Notes under the pieces: generated by a model
What the model was told of the DNA's origin: nothing
Seen by the model: only the letters and a program-made list of their open reading frames with translations
Database searches by the model: none
Assembly (NCBI RefSeq): GCF_002873335.1
Contig: NZ_MCUW01000012.1
Coordinates: 248,001-312,000, forward strand
Direction of reading: 5' to 3'
DNA from: Vibrio sp. 10N.286.49.B1
GTDB lineage: Bacteria; Pseudomonadota; Gammaproteobacteria; Enterobacterales; Vibrionaceae
Length of the DNA: 64,000 nt
Part shown: piece by piece, positions 54,335 through 63,184 of the stretch
Numbering within the stretch: the first letter of the stretch is position 1
Layout: each line of letters starts with the position of its first letter
Program-made: the position numbers and the translations under genes

Positions 54335-55063
54335 ATGAGAATTCAAGTTAAGCAAGTAAATAAATCCTATGGTGATATACAGGTTCTCCATGATGTCAGC
54401 TTCACCTGTGAACAAGGTGAGACATTAGTATTACTCGGCCCAAGTGGAGCAGGAAAAAGCTCACTTTTACGAGTGCTAAACCTATTGGAAACCGCCAATA
54501 ACGGCCAGCTCGAAATCGCCAACCAGGCCTACGACTTCTCTGCCACCATTACTGAAAAGCAAGGCCTCGCACTACGTAAAAAAGTAGGCATGGTCTTTCA
54601 GCAGTACAATTTATGGCCACACATGACCGTGATGGACAATTTGATCGAAGCACCCATAAAAGTATCAGGCCTTGCAAAAGAAGACGCCAAGAAAGAAGCA
54701 CTTGTCATCTTAAATACTTTACAGCTTGCCGACAAAGCCGATGCGTGGCCATTACAGTTATCAGGTGGACAACAACAGCGCGTGGCAATTGCTCGTGCAC
54801 TAATGATGAAACCTGATGTATTACTGTTTGATGAGCCCACCGCCGCGTTGGACCCAGAAATCACTACGCAAATTGTCAATATAATCAATGAACTAAGTAG
54901 CACAGGCATCACCCAAGTCGTCGTCACTCACGAAGTCGATTTTGCTAAAAAGATTGCCAGCCATGTTCTTTATTTAGAGCAGGGACGCATTGTAGAACAC
55001 GGCACTAACGCATCGTTTACCGAACCCAAAACCCAAGCGTTCGCAGACTATTTAACACACTAA
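54335..55063 (+). CDS. artP: ArtP-type arginine ABC transporter ATPase
   Basis: 242 residues. One ABC domain of the polar amino-acid uptake class: Walker [11 protein letters not shown]-loop [13 protein letters not shown], signature [16 protein letters not shown], Walker [16 protein letters not shown]-loop [24 protein letters not shown] at the start closely resembles Escherichia coli ArtP. Leads the artP-I-Q-M operon. Confidence 0.93.
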   Translation: MRIQVKQVNKSYGDIQVLHDVSFTCEQGETLVLLGPSGAGKSSLLRVLNLLETANNGQLEIANQAYDFSATITEKQGLALRKKVGMVFQQYNLWPHMTVMDNLIEAPIKVSGLAKEDAKKEALVILNTLQLADKADAWPLQLSGGQQQRVAIARALMMKPDVLLFDEPTAALDPEITTQIVNIINELSSTGITQVVVTHEVDFAKKIASHVLYLEQGRIVEHGTNASFTEPKTQAFADYLTH

Positions 55064-55118
55064 ATTAATTAATAAACAAAACCTGCCAGACATGGTGTGT
55101 TTTATTTGGAGAAGAATT

Positions 55119-55850
55119 ATGAAAAAAATCGTACTCGCATCAATCATCGGTCTTATGTCTGCTAACGTTGCCGCTCAACAAGAGATCAAGTTTGCAATGG
55201 AAGCCACCTACGCACCATTTGAATACGTTGATGAAAATAACCAAATTCAAGGCTTTGATGTTGATTTAGCGAATGCGCTCTGCCAGCAAATCGATGCAAA
55301 ATGCACCTTTCATAACCAATCATTTGATAGCCTTATTCCAGCATTAAAATTTAAGCGTTATGACGCGGCGATTTCAGGTATTGATATTACGGAAGCGCGT
55401 CAACAACAAGTCAGCTTTACCGCACCGTATTACGATAACACCGCGGCATTTGTCGCACTGGAAGGCAAAGTGGCGAGCCAAGCTGCTCTTGAAGGTAAAC
55501 GAGTTGGGGTCCAAAATGGCTCAACACATCAAAGCTACCTGTTAGAACAGATGTCGGATGTCACAGCCGTCCCTTATGCTAGCTACCAAGATGCATTTAT
55601 TGATATGCAAAATGGCCGTATTGATTCGGTATTCGGTGACACGGCCGTCGTAGCAGAATGGTTTGATAAAAATGATACTCTGACGTTTGTCGGTGAACAG
55701 ATTACCAATCAGCAGTATTTTGGTAATGGCTTCGGTATCGCCGTAAACAAAGGTAATACAGCGTTACTCGACCAACTTAACGCAGCATTGGCTAACGTGA
55801 AAGCAAACGGCGAATACCAAGTCATCTTTGATAAGTACTTTGGTAAGTAA
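55119..55850 (+). CDS. artI: ArtI/ArtJ-type arginine-binding protein
   Basis: 243 residues from the ATG at 55119, which has GGAGAAG just upstream; an earlier frame start at 55092 adds a spurious MVCFIWRRI. Signal peptide ending NVAAQ. The SBP_bac_3 family body has IKFAMEATYAPFEYVDENN, GFDVDLANALC, FDSLIPALKFKRYDAAISGIDIT and VFGDTAVVAEW. Two cysteines (ALCQQIDAKC) may pair. Binds L-arginine in the periplasm. Whether it is ArtI or ArtJ cannot be told from sequence. Confidence 0.9.
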   Translation: MKKIVLASIIGLMSANVAAQQEIKFAMEATYAPFEYVDENNQIQGFDVDLANALCQQIDAKCTFHNQSFDSLIPALKFKRYDAAISGIDITEARQQQVSFTAPYYDNTAAFVALEGKVASQAALEGKRVGVQNGSTHQSYLLEQMSDVTAVPYASYQDAFIDMQNGRIDSVFGDTAVVAEWFDKNDTLTFVGEQITNQQYFGNGFGIAVNKGNTALLDQLNAALANVKANGEYQVIFDKYFGK

Positions 55851-55851
55851 T

Positions 55852-56544
55852 ATGGGACTGACGGGTTATTCTGCGTCACTCGCTCAAGCAAGTTGGATAA
55901 CCATCCAGCTTGCTTTTGTCAGCCTGCTTGTTGGGCTGATCCTTGCCATCTTATTTGCGGCAGGTGAGATGTCGCGCCGCAAATTAATATCATGGCCAAC
56001 CACGGCTTTTGTCACGATCATCCGTGGCCTTCCAGAACTATTAGTCGTGTTGTTCATCTTCTTTGGTTCTACCCAAGTGTTATTTCTTATCACTGGGGAT
56101 TTTATCGAGGTAAGTCCATTCCTTTCTGGTGTGATCGCTTTATCGCTTATTTTTGCTTCCTACGCCGCGCAAACTATTCGTGGCGCGTTAAAAGCCGTCC
56201 CTAGCGGACAAAAAGAAGCGGCAAGAGCACTTGGCATGGGCCAGACACGAACCTTTATAAAGATTGTGTTACCTCAAGCCGTCAAACATGCACTGCCAGG
56301 CCTTACAAACCAGTGGCTCGTTTTGTTGAAAGATACTGCGTTAGTTTCTCTGATTGGCGTCACTGACCTGATGAAGCAAGCACAATTAACCTCAGCGGCT
56401 ACCCATGAAGCTTTTACCTGGTATGCAACGGCTGCGGCCATTTATCTCGTCATTACACTGCTTACTCAGCAAGTCGTTAAACGTATTGATAATAAATTTT
56501 CTGATAAACAAGTATCGACATCAGCGAAAGGGGTAACGGCATGA
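55852..56544 (+). CDS. artQ: ArtQ-type arginine ABC permease
   Basis: 230 residues. The ATG at 55852 lies just one base after the binding-protein stop. Five membrane helices with the HisM/ArtQ fold, RGLPELLVVLFIFFGS, and the EAA motif VPSGQKEAARALGMGQTRTFIKIVLPQAVKHALPG. Forms the transmembrane pair with ArtM. Confidence 0.92.
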   Translation: MGLTGYSASLAQASWITIQLAFVSLLVGLILAILFAAGEMSRRKLISWPTTAFVTIIRGLPELLVVLFIFFGSTQVLFLITGDFIEVSPFLSGVIALSLIFASYAAQTIRGALKAVPSGQKEAARALGMGQTRTFIKIVLPQAVKHALPGLTNQWLVLLKDTALVSLIGVTDLMKQAQLTSAATHEAFTWYATAAAIYLVITLLTQQVVKRIDNKFSDKQVSTSAKGVTA

Positions 56545-57212
56545 ATCAACAGCATATTTGGCAAATGTTTGATGGCCTCATTACGAGTCTCCAACTTACC
56601 GCCGCGTCTTTATTAGTCGGTTGTATTCTGGCGATCCTCATGACGCTAAGCCTTATTTTACGCACACCCGTTGTTCATTGGCTCAGCCGCGGTATTATTA
56701 CCCTCTTTACAGGCACACCGTTACTTATCCAGATTTTTCTTGTGTACTACGGTCCAGGTCAATTTGACGTAATTCGTGAAAGCATGGCATGGAATTGGCT
56801 AAGCCAACCTTGGTTTTGTGCAATGCTAGCTCTAGCGCTGAACACTGCAGCATACAGCACCCAGCTATTTAAAGGCGCGTTCAATGCTATTCCTGAGGGC
56901 CAATGGCAAGCATGTCGTGCATTAGGGATGGATATGAAAGCCACATTAAGTGTATTGCTGCCATTCGCAATTCGTCGCGCCATGCCCGCTTACTCAAATG
57001 AAGTCATTTTAGTTTTCAAAGGCACTTCACTGGCGAGTACAATAACGATAATGGATATTATGGGATATGCTCAGCGTATCAACGCTCAAACGTACGATAC
57101 ACTCACCGTGTTCGGTATCGCGGGCTTATTCTATCTTGGCGTCAATGGGTTACTTACCGTCGTGTTTAGACAGATTGAACGAAAAGCGCTGGCATTTGAA
57201 TCCGTCAGATAA
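56541..57212 (+). CDS. artM: ArtM-type arginine ABC permease
   Basis: 223 residues. Starts within the artQ stop (ATGA overlap). Permease helices with TGTPLLIQIFLVYYGPGQF, and EAA motif IPEGQWQACRALGMDMKATLSVLLPFAIRRAMP. Last gene of the operon, followed by an inverted repeat. Confidence 0.92.
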   Translation: MNQQHIWQMFDGLITSLQLTAASLLVGCILAILMTLSLILRTPVVHWLSRGIITLFTGTPLLIQIFLVYYGPGQFDVIRESMAWNWLSQPWFCAMLALALNTAAYSTQLFKGAFNAIPEGQWQACRALGMDMKATLSVLLPFAIRRAMPAYSNEVILVFKGTSLASTITIMDIMGYAQRINAQTYDTLTVFGIAGLFYLGVNGLLTVVFRQIERKALAFESVR

Positions 57213-57222
57213 CAACGCAACG

Positions 57223-57247
57223 AACCAGAGGAGACTCTCCTCTGGTT
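57223..57247 (+). terminator. hairpin after artM
   Basis: AACCAGAGGAG, loop ACT, CTCCTCTGGTT. Strong 11-bp stem ten bases after artM, though the following T run is short. Confidence 0.7.
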
Positions 57248-57307
57248 TAGGGCGGTAATCTAAGAGACTAAACTGTGCTTTAAAAGATTAACGAATACTT
57301 TAAGAAA

Positions 57308-57766
57308 TTAGACCATTAATTTGAGAGAAAAAACGAGAACGTCATTAAACAGCGCGGTTTCAAAACCAAAGTGCTTGTAATGCAGCGTCAACGTCGGCGC
57401 AAACACAGGGGTAATCCCTCCCACTTGCACTTTATTTTCATCTACAGTGTAGCCGCTGATACCACCGAGTCTAACGCCAACGCGTGCCCACGATGTCCAG
57501 TCATATTGAGGATGATACGACAGAATATACGAGCGATGCTCAAAACTGTTCACCAACGTAAATGCTTCAAACTGTTTATACCGAAAGCCCACTATATAGT
57601 TATCTTGATTTCTTCCTGAAGACGTTAGATGTTCTGACCAGCCAGCGTAAGTAAGATCAAAATTTCCTTTTAAAGCGTCGACTTCTTGAGGTGTTTCTTC
57701 TGCCGCATATGTCGCACCACTAGCACACAATAGCGCCGCAGCAAGTAACACTTTTACCTTGCTCAT
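57308..57766 (-). CDS. small exported beta-rich protein, probable outer-membrane barrel
   Basis: 152 residues, not recognised. Signal peptide ending TYAAE; barrel-like alternation (NYIVGFRYKQFEAFTLVNSF, SYILSYHPQ, WARVGVRLGGISGY, APTLTLHYKHFGFETALF), ending VFSLKLMV without a terminal aromatic. The general layout recalls small acyltransferase barrels such as PagP, but no catalytic residues could be matched. Role unknown. Convergent with artPIQM. Confidence 0.65.
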   Translation of the reverse strand: MSKVKVLLAAALLCASGATYAAEETPQEVDALKGNFDLTYAGWSEHLTSSGRNQDNYIVGFRYKQFEAFTLVNSFEHRSYILSYHPQYDWTSWARVGVRLGGISGYTVDENKVQVGGITPVFAPTLTLHYKHFGFETALFNDVLVFSLKLMV

Positions 57767-57850
57767 GAATCTCGTACCGTATCGTCAAACTGAGCTTCAT
57801 TTTACCGTACTAATAATTGTGAAGCCCGTCTCACTTTGTAGACAATTGTC

Positions 57851-58705
57851 TTAAAGTGGATGACATACTGGCGAAATCGCAATAATGAGTTCTTTACCCT
57901 GTTTATTTTTCCAAATAATACGCTCACTATCCATAAAGCAGGTAATCGTTTGTGGGAGCAAAATCGGTCGTTTAAAAGTAAATCGAATATTTTTATGGTC
58001 GCCTTGTTGCAACATTAAAAGATAAGTCTTAGCCACCATATGCATGCCATGGATGATCGGAGACCTGAAACCAAATAACCTCGATAATGTCTTAGAAAGG
58101 TGAATAGGGTTATAATCACCGGACAACTTAGCGTATGCCCTTGACGATGTTACCGTCAACGTCAGGGTATCTAAATGTCTTGTACTTTCATCAATAACAA
58201 CCGTAGTTTGTTGTGAGTCTGACGATGACCTACCTCGTGGCTGAGTCTTATTAGGAATAAGGTAGCCGGATTTATATGAAGCGACACAACACCCTTGAAA
58301 ATAAAACTCTCCGGTAACTTCAAACCACACCCCTCTATCCGTATGCCGTTGATCGCTTAAGTACAATCGAAATTCGTAACTGTCGTCTACGGCCAAAGGA
58401 CGTGTTTGATTAAACGCCACCTCTGTATGCACCAAGCCTAATGGCTTCACCACTACATTCGGATGAGTAAAGAGCATCAACTGTTCACTTTGTGTTGCCA
58501 CAAATAGAAACGGTAAAGGAACGGTCGTAGTATCAAAGCCAAAGTAAGTGCAATACTCTCGGTGTTGGCTTTTATTGAATCGGAACGTTGACCTTTTCAG
58601 AGAAAAAAATGGAATATCATCACCACTATCCAACTCTCCCCTTTTAAATAACGCCAACGTTAATAGCCGTAGATACGAAGTAGGTTCATCGACCTCAATG
58701 TGCAT
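57851..58705 (-). CDS. MaoC-family (hot-dog fold) hydratase-like protein
   Basis: 284 residues. Two hot-dog halves; the second (about 170-284) carries the hydratase-2 motif AYAKLSGDYNPIHLS with Asp and His, plus PIIHGMHM. The family hydrates enoyl-CoA or enoyl-ACP in fatty acid or polyhydroxyalkanoate metabolism. Whether it is active on CoA thioesters here is unknown. Single gene; no recognised neighbours in lipid metabolism nearer than the acyltransferase at 60 kb. Confidence 0.82.
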   Translation of the reverse strand: MHIEVDEPTSYLRLLTLALFKRGELDSGDDIPFFSLKRSTFRFNKSQHREYCTYFGFDTTTVPLPFLFVATQSEQLMLFTHPNVVVKPLGLVHTEVAFNQTRPLAVDDSYEFRLYLSDQRHTDRGVWFEVTGEFYFQGCCVASYKSGYLIPNKTQPRGRSSSDSQQTTVVIDESTRHLDTLTLTVTSSRAYAKLSGDYNPIHLSKTLSRLFGFRSPIIHGMHMVAKTYLLMLQQGDHKNIRFTFKRPILLPQTITCFMDSERIIWKNKQGKELIIAISPVCHPL

Positions 58706-58849
58706 GACTTAGATTCCTAAACAAACGAGGATTTGAGTGTAGCGAAGAAAAATAATTAATATCACCCATAAGAAGACAATTATCGGTAACAATGTCACGC
58801 TCAGTTAGATAAACTGACTCGATTAGGCTTATTCACAAGGAAAGTAACA

Positions 58850-59008
58850 ATGAAAAGAATCGCGCTAGCTATGATAATCGCAACATCATTAATGGCTTGT
58901 ACCGAGGTGGGCAGTGATGCATGGTGTAAAGAAATGAAAGAAAAGCCTAAAGGCGATTGGACCGCTAATGAGGCGAGTGATTACGCTAAGCATTGCATTT
59001 TTAAGTAA
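58850..59008 (+). CDS. DUF3012 small lipoprotein
   Basis: 52 residues. ATG preceded by AAGGAAAG. A lipoprotein signal ending LMAC is followed by a highly conserved small domain: EVGSDAWCKEMKEKPKGDWT and ANEASDYAKHCIF. This matches the DUF3012 family common in Vibrio and Shewanella relatives. The two remaining cysteines (WCK and HCI) probably form a disulfide. Function unknown. Confidence 0.88.
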   Translation: MKRIALAMIIATSLMACTEVGSDAWCKEMKEKPKGDWTANEASDYAKHCIFK

Positions 59009-59098
59009 CAACTTCACCCTATCGGTTTCAGGTGAACGAGCATGTGTTAACGTTCCCTGAAACGCGCTCATAGATCATCATTCAAACAGGTTGGTGGT

Positions 59099-59500
59099 TT
59101 ATTTAAAGTAATACCGACGAGTACGAAGCTTTCGGAGTATTAACCCTCCCCAGAGAGTAAATACCACTTCTGCGCCAAGGTAAAAAACCATCGTATCACT
59201 GGGGTTCTGATCCACAAGAAAGCCCATCGCTCGAGTTAATCCCATCAAAGCAGCAAGCCACATTGATGCCATTACCGCCGTTCTTAGTGTATCAGCATTA
59301 AGCGCTAGCCTTGCCAATACTAACCCGACTGCAACAGATAACCCACCATACGTGGCTCGCACATCAATCAGCGCGGAATTTGATAGCAATTCACTACCCG
59401 TCACTCGTTCAAACATGATGCCAGGCGACACCACAAACAAAGCGCCATAGATAACGAAGACAAAAACCGTAATCCAAACCATTAGTTTCGCTTGAAACAT
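59099..59500 (-). CDS. DUF4345 family membrane protein
   Basis: 133 residues. Four membrane helices with the pattern VFVIYGALFVVSPG, DVRATYGGLSVAVGLVLARLAL, MWLAALMGLTRAMGFLVDQ and FYLGAEVVFTLWGG. The RATYGG and GLTRAMG motifs are typical of the DUF4345 group. Cytoplasmic basic tail KLRTRRYY. Function unknown. Confidence 0.82.
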   Translation of the reverse strand: MFQAKLMVWITVFVFVIYGALFVVSPGIMFERVTGSELLSNSALIDVRATYGGLSVAVGLVLARLALNADTLRTAVMASMWLAALMGLTRAMGFLVDQNPSDTMVFYLGAEVVFTLWGGLILRKLRTRRYYFK

Positions 59501-59667
59501 ACACTAGTCCATTAACCATGATCTCATCGCTAAGCTTAATGCAAATCTCATATTCCGACAGGGAGATGCTGATAATGGGGGTTGTATTTCACCAGAATCA
59601 CCCATCTGACTCATTATTGAGTCAACTTAGGCTAGCAGGCGCGCCTCTATCATCGAACGTCTATAAA

Positions 59668-59832
59668 TCAGTGGACCCAAATGATGGCAAGGAGCATTAA
59701 AACTGAAAACGTTGCAAACGACATAATCGCGATAGTTGCAATCTCTGATGGTGTCGACGTAGACGATGTCGATGCCTTAACCCTTTCTTGTTTCTTATCA
59801 GGGTTGAGCATAGATAGAAGTGCTGAGTTCAT
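59668..59832 (-). CDS. small single-span membrane protein
   Basis: 54 residues. ATG preceded by AAAGGTG six bases upstream. A polar N-terminus rich in Lys and Ser/Thr (NPDKKQERVKASTSSTST) precedes one membrane helix (IATIAIMSFATFSVLMLLAI) ending WVH. Composition and ribosome binding site look like a real small protein. No family known; the opposite-strand frames in the same place are much less convincing. Confidence 0.55.
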   Translation of the reverse strand: MNSALLSMLNPDKKQERVKASTSSTSTPSEIATIAIMSFATFSVLMLLAIIWVH

Positions 59833-59987
59833 AGGTTCACCTTTACATCAAAACGGTTATTAATTGAGGATAGAATGCCACGTAAAGTGTGATGCACGTC
59901 AAACAAATTCGCAAGAAAAATGGCAATTTAATCCATCATTCCAAGTTTCATCAGGTGCAATGAATCAATTGTTTAATCTGATGACAG

Positions 59988-60017
59988 AAAAAAACCGCTC
60001 TAGTAAGAGCGGTTTTT
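59988..60017 (-). terminator. intrinsic terminator after PlsC-type gene
   Basis: AAAAAACCGCTC, loop TAGTA, GAGCGGTTTTTT-type hairpin with A and T runs, 19 bases beyond the acyltransferase stop and symmetrical enough to work in both directions. Confidence 0.9.
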
Positions 60018-60035
60018 TCAGATTGAGTCGCATGA

Positions 60036-61166
60036 TTATGCAGAAAGGGCTTCTCGCTCTTTCTCTACATTTTTTACTGGGTTTGCATAGCTATCAATAA
60101 GATATGAATGCGCACCAGGTGGTAAGGCATCCAGCTTGTTCTGCAAAGTATCTCGCGTACTTTGTGTAATCGACTCGTCATCACATCCAGCAGCCAGCTT
60201 GTTGATTGGAAACAACGTGTAGTTCTCATGTATCTGTCGATCGATTTCAGCCGCCAGCGCGTCTGGCGTTTCAAAGTCTTGGTCTATGACATCACCAAAA
60301 ACCACTTGAATGCGGTCTTTACGCCCAATAATACCCTGAACGATGCTCTCAATATCTTCGAACTCACCTTTTTCATAACTACCGTGCTCTGCTTTTTCAA
60401 ACAGTTCGTTCGCTTTTGCCGTATCACATGGGTCATTTTCATACGAAATAGACACAGGGACGATTTTAAGAGAACGAATGTATTCTGCGAACGGTGTTTT
60501 TTGTTTACGGCCTTCGACGTGGAACATTTTCAAGATAGCCGGGTCGGTATAGTCATTACCGTCTTTTGCTCGGCCTTCTTTTTGTGCAATCCAGATAGAA
60601 TTCCCCGTCTCCAAGGAATGTTTAATGTAAGACGACAACGTACCGAGTGCTTTCATCATTTCACGTGGTCCTTTCACCGAACGTTTTACGATAAAGCTCT
60701 TGTTAAGGCGCATCAATTCCGTCGCGCATGGCTTTTTAAGCAGATTATCACCTATCGCAATACGCACCGTTCTATGGTTGCTTTGGTGCAAACCGTAGTT
60801 GACCAATGCCGGATCCATCGCGATATCACGGTGATTGGAAACAAAAAGATAGGCAGTGTTTTTATCAAGATTATCCAAGCCCTTAAACGTGACTCCTTGA
60901 GTCGTCGACTTAAGTGTTTTGGTCAGATATTTTTTCACTTCCATCTGAATGGCTTCAACGCTATCGAACTTGGCCCACTTAAACTTCAAGTACACTTTTA
61001 GGATAGGGCTCATTAATGCCTTAAACCAAGGAGCGTGGTTAGAAAAACGGTGTTGCAAGATAGCATCAATAAACTCAGCGTCGTTGATCAAACGATCGAG
61101 AGCCGCTGGAATCTCTTCGTCATTGTAAGGACGAATCTCAATATATGGGTCAGTATTGTTAGTCAT
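60036..61166 (-). CDS. PlsC-type (1-acyl-glycerol-3-phosphate) acyltransferase-like protein
   Basis: 376 residues. The acyltransferase active-site motif HX4D is present in FVSNHRDIAMDPALVN, with following motifs (FIVKRSVKGPREMMKAL, IWIAQKEGRAKDG) as in the PlsC superfamily. The extended N- and C-terminal parts make it longer than PlsC. No membrane helix is obvious. It probably acylates a glycerol-phosphate-like lipid at the membrane surface. A FadR-like palindrome about 80 bases upstream suggests control by fatty-acid status. Its downstream side ends with a strong terminator. Confidence 0.85.
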   Translation of the reverse strand: MTNNTDPYIEIRPYNDEEIPAALDRLINDAEFIDAILQHRFSNHAPWFKALMSPILKVYLKFKWAKFDSVEAIQMEVKKYLTKTLKSTTQGVTFKGLDNLDKNTAYLFVSNHRDIAMDPALVNYGLHQSNHRTVRIAIGDNLLKKPCATELMRLNKSFIVKRSVKGPREMMKALGTLSSYIKHSLETGNSIWIAQKEGRAKDGNDYTDPAILKMFHVEGRKQKTPFAEYIRSLKIVPVSISYENDPCDTAKANELFEKAEHGSYEKGEFEDIESIVQGIIGRKDRIQVVFGDVIDQDFETPDALAAEIDRQIHENYTLFPINKLAAGCDDESITQSTRDTLQNKLDALPPGAHSYLIDSYANPVKNVEKEREALSA

Positions 61167-61245
61167 TTTGGTTACATCAAATTAAAAGCTGCACTATTCT
61201 ACGCTTAGAGTATAAAGACCGCAGCTATCTTAAGCCTTTTTTTGT

Positions 61246-61261
61246 TAAGGTCAGACCACAT
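61246..61261. promoter_or_regulatory. putative FadR site upstream of the acyltransferase gene
   Basis: The centre GGTCAGACCA matches the FadR core (TGGTCNGACCA) with one change at the outer base; the flanks are AT-rich. About 80 bases upstream of the acyltransferase ATG (61166). In Vibrio, FadR is a known activator or repressor of lipid genes. Confidence 0.5.
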
Positions 61262-61366
61262 TTTAACTCTAGTGTTCATTTTCAAACATATAAAACTGTG
61301 ATCTTTGGTTGGCATTACTAGGAACTCACGTTAATCTATGCGCAGTTTTGACCAGTGAAGTGCATC

Positions 61367-61984
61367 ATGAACCACGCCATTGAATTTCGATCCGCTCCTT
61401 ATGAGCTTTTGACTATTACACCACGTAAAAAGTCACTCCATAATCAATTAATCCGTGTTGAAGCAGGGAAAGTATTGCTCAAGCTTGGAAAGAATGAATA
61501 TGTTTATAATCAAGGCGATATCTTTTGGGTACCCTTTGACTGTTTATCTAGTCTCACTATTTTTCCTAGCACTCACCTATCAGTCACGACGCTATCGATT
61601 CGCTTGTTAACATCATTCCCAGTCAATGCTGGTCAAATAACGCCGACATCGTTGATGACCGCGATTTTAGACAAACTTCAGTCTGAGTTCATCCAACATG
61701 AGCAAAAACCTGGGTTCTTAAATGACCTACTGTCAGTATTAAAACACGAACTGGAGCAGATGCAGCCAAAACTTAGGTCATCTCAAGAGAGCCAATTGGT
61801 CACTCAATGGAAGCCCGAATCAACACAAATTTCTGGCGAATTAGCATTAATACTGAGAATACGCGAGGCAAGAAAACTAAAGCTGTCCGGGATCAAAACA
61901 GATAGAATAAGCGCAACGTTATTTGACGGTAATGAAGAACAATTCAAACAACTCTATCTATCACTACTTGGTGAACCGATCTAA
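61367..61984 (+). CDS. AraC-family relative lacking the first helix-turn-helix
   Basis: 205 residues from the ATG at 61367 (61355 adds four). N-terminal cupin-like domain (YELLTITPRKKSLHNQLIRVEAGKVLLKLG, YNQGDIFWVPFDCLS) typical of AraC sensor domains. The C-terminus (LILRIREARKLKLSG and FDGNEEQFKQLYLSLLGEPI) lines up with only the second helix-turn-helix of AraC proteins; the first, which contacts DNA, is absent. It may be a modulator that dimerises with a full AraC protein, or a decayed regulator. A terminator follows at once. Confidence 0.68.
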   Translation: MNHAIEFRSAPYELLTITPRKKSLHNQLIRVEAGKVLLKLGKNEYVYNQGDIFWVPFDCLSSLTIFPSTHLSVTTLSIRLLTSFPVNAGQITPTSLMTAILDKLQSEFIQHEQKPGFLNDLLSVLKHELEQMQPKLRSSQESQLVTQWKPESTQISGELALILRIREARKLKLSGIKTDRISATLFDGNEEQFKQLYLSLLGEPI

Positions 61985-62009
61985 AAAAGCGAGCTCATTG
62001 CTCGCTTTT
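61985..62009 (+). terminator. intrinsic terminator after AraC relative
   Basis: AAAAGCGAGC, loop TCATT, GCTCGCTTTT. Begins right at the gene end and may also serve the gene on the other strand. Confidence 0.88.
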
Positions 62010-62029
62010 ATTTATATTCATTTCTTTTA

Positions 62030-62524
62030 CTAGAATGGCACTTCAACCTGCATCATCATGTCACCCTGGTAGTCTTCATGCCAGCGGTAATCTAAACGTA
62101 GCCTCGGCTCCTTGCCTTTTTCTCCAAAACCGACACCAACATGCAACCCTTGTGACATGAGCCACTCTTGCATTGACATCTCATCCTTTTGGCGGGCAAT
62201 CTCTGCTGGAGCCCAAAGGCCGATACCAACAAAGCTGCTCTTATAGTTTCCGGTCAATACTGGCTCTGATTCTTGGTTTAATAACCACTCATCCCAATAC
62301 GAGTCTTGCAAGGCCGCTAACGGGTCTGTGGGTTCTAGAAGTCCGCCTAAAGTCACAACTTTAGTACCCAAGTAGCTAAATGGTTTTATCAATAAAGAGC
62401 ACAACGACTCTTCCTCCGTCACTTTAAGTACGACAGAGCGATTACTGTTGTCTTCGCAAAACGCGTGTGCATTAGGCACACTCACCACTGCTAACAAAGC
62501 AATACCACACAATGTTGCTTTCAT
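62030..62524 (-). CDS. hypothetical exported protein
   Basis: 164 residues, not recognised. Signal peptide ending NAHAF. The mature part has two cysteines (FCEDNSNR and SLCSLLIKPF) likely paired. It continues to a barrel-like end with GLHVGVGFGEKG, RLRLDYRW and a C-terminal VEVPF, which is suitable for the outer membrane. It lies 21 bases after the nadD-like gene on the same strand and could be co-transcribed with it. Confidence 0.65.
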   Translation of the reverse strand: MKATLCGIALLAVVSVPNAHAFCEDNSNRSVVLKVTEEESLCSLLIKPFSYLGTKVVTLGGLLEPTDPLAALQDSYWDEWLLNQESEPVLTGNYKSSFVGIGLWAPAEIARQKDEMSMQEWLMSQGLHVGVGFGEKGKEPRLRLDYRWHEDYQGDMMMQVEVPF

Positions 62525-62545
62525 TTTTATTAAAAATCCTTTTTA

Positions 62546-63067
62546 TTATCCTTTTAAATATAACGGAAAATTCAATAAATGTTTAGCAATCGATGGGGTT
62601 GTTAAGTGATCTATGTTCAAACCTTGCTGTAAATGCTCTCGAATCTGGGTCGAGCGAATGTTCACTTTTTCAGGACAGGCAAGAACAGACCACCTTTGTA
62701 CGATCTCTTCTGCTTTATAAAAACGACTAAAACTAAAAAAATTGTCAGGTCCTAGGACAAACGTCAAATCAGCGTGTGGATAGCGATGCTGAATCGCTTC
62801 AAGGACGGCGTACGTCGTTACCGATGTATCCGGTTCAACCAGTGTTTCTTCAATCGCCGAGCGTACAATATTGCCCTGTTCGATATCAGCGATAAATAAA
62901 TCCACTAGCTTACACCGCTCGTCATATTGAAGCATCGTTTTCCCCCAAGCGTGGGAAATACTTGGTACTAATAGCACTTGATCAAAATGACTGAGAGACT
63001 CAATCACACTCAAGTGGCCAAGGCTCGGTGGGTTAAAAGCACTGCCAAATATTGCAATCTTTGTCAT
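62546..63067 (-). CDS. NadD-like nicotinate/nicotinamide nucleotide adenylyltransferase
   Basis: 173 residues from the ATG at 63067, the second in-frame candidate; the longer frame from 63127 adds 20 non-family residues. Rossmann-like nucleotidyltransferase with the T/HxGH motif in GSAFNPPSLGHLSVI, a VLLVPS strand and the ISxxxxR-like RSTQIREHL. The family adenylates nicotinate mononucleotide in NAD synthesis. It is divergent from nadE, whose product makes NAD from the NadD product, a strong hint at function. Being short for NadD, it may be a paralog next to a main copy elsewhere. Confidence 0.83.
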   Translation of the reverse strand: MTKIAIFGSAFNPPSLGHLSVIESLSHFDQVLLVPSISHAWGKTMLQYDERCKLVDLFIADIEQGNIVRSAIEETLVEPDTSVTTYAVLEAIQHRYPHADLTFVLGPDNFFSFSRFYKAEEIVQRWSVLACPEKVNIRSTQIREHLQQGLNIDHLTTPSIAKHLLNFPLYLKG

Positions 63068-63184
63068 GAATGTCCTACTTGTTTGACTATCTTCGGTATT
63101 TTCAGGGCTACTGTAACTTTTTTTCATTAGTTTTCGTAGGTATCATAGAAACAATTCAATTTGCTTGCAGGAAAAGGAAATCTA

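Noticed and set aside
60162-61001. 279-codon plus-strand frame opposite the acyltransferase gene
   Set aside because: Rich in Arg/Phe/Val/Gln as expected for a shadow frame; the minus-strand protein has a clear active-site motif.
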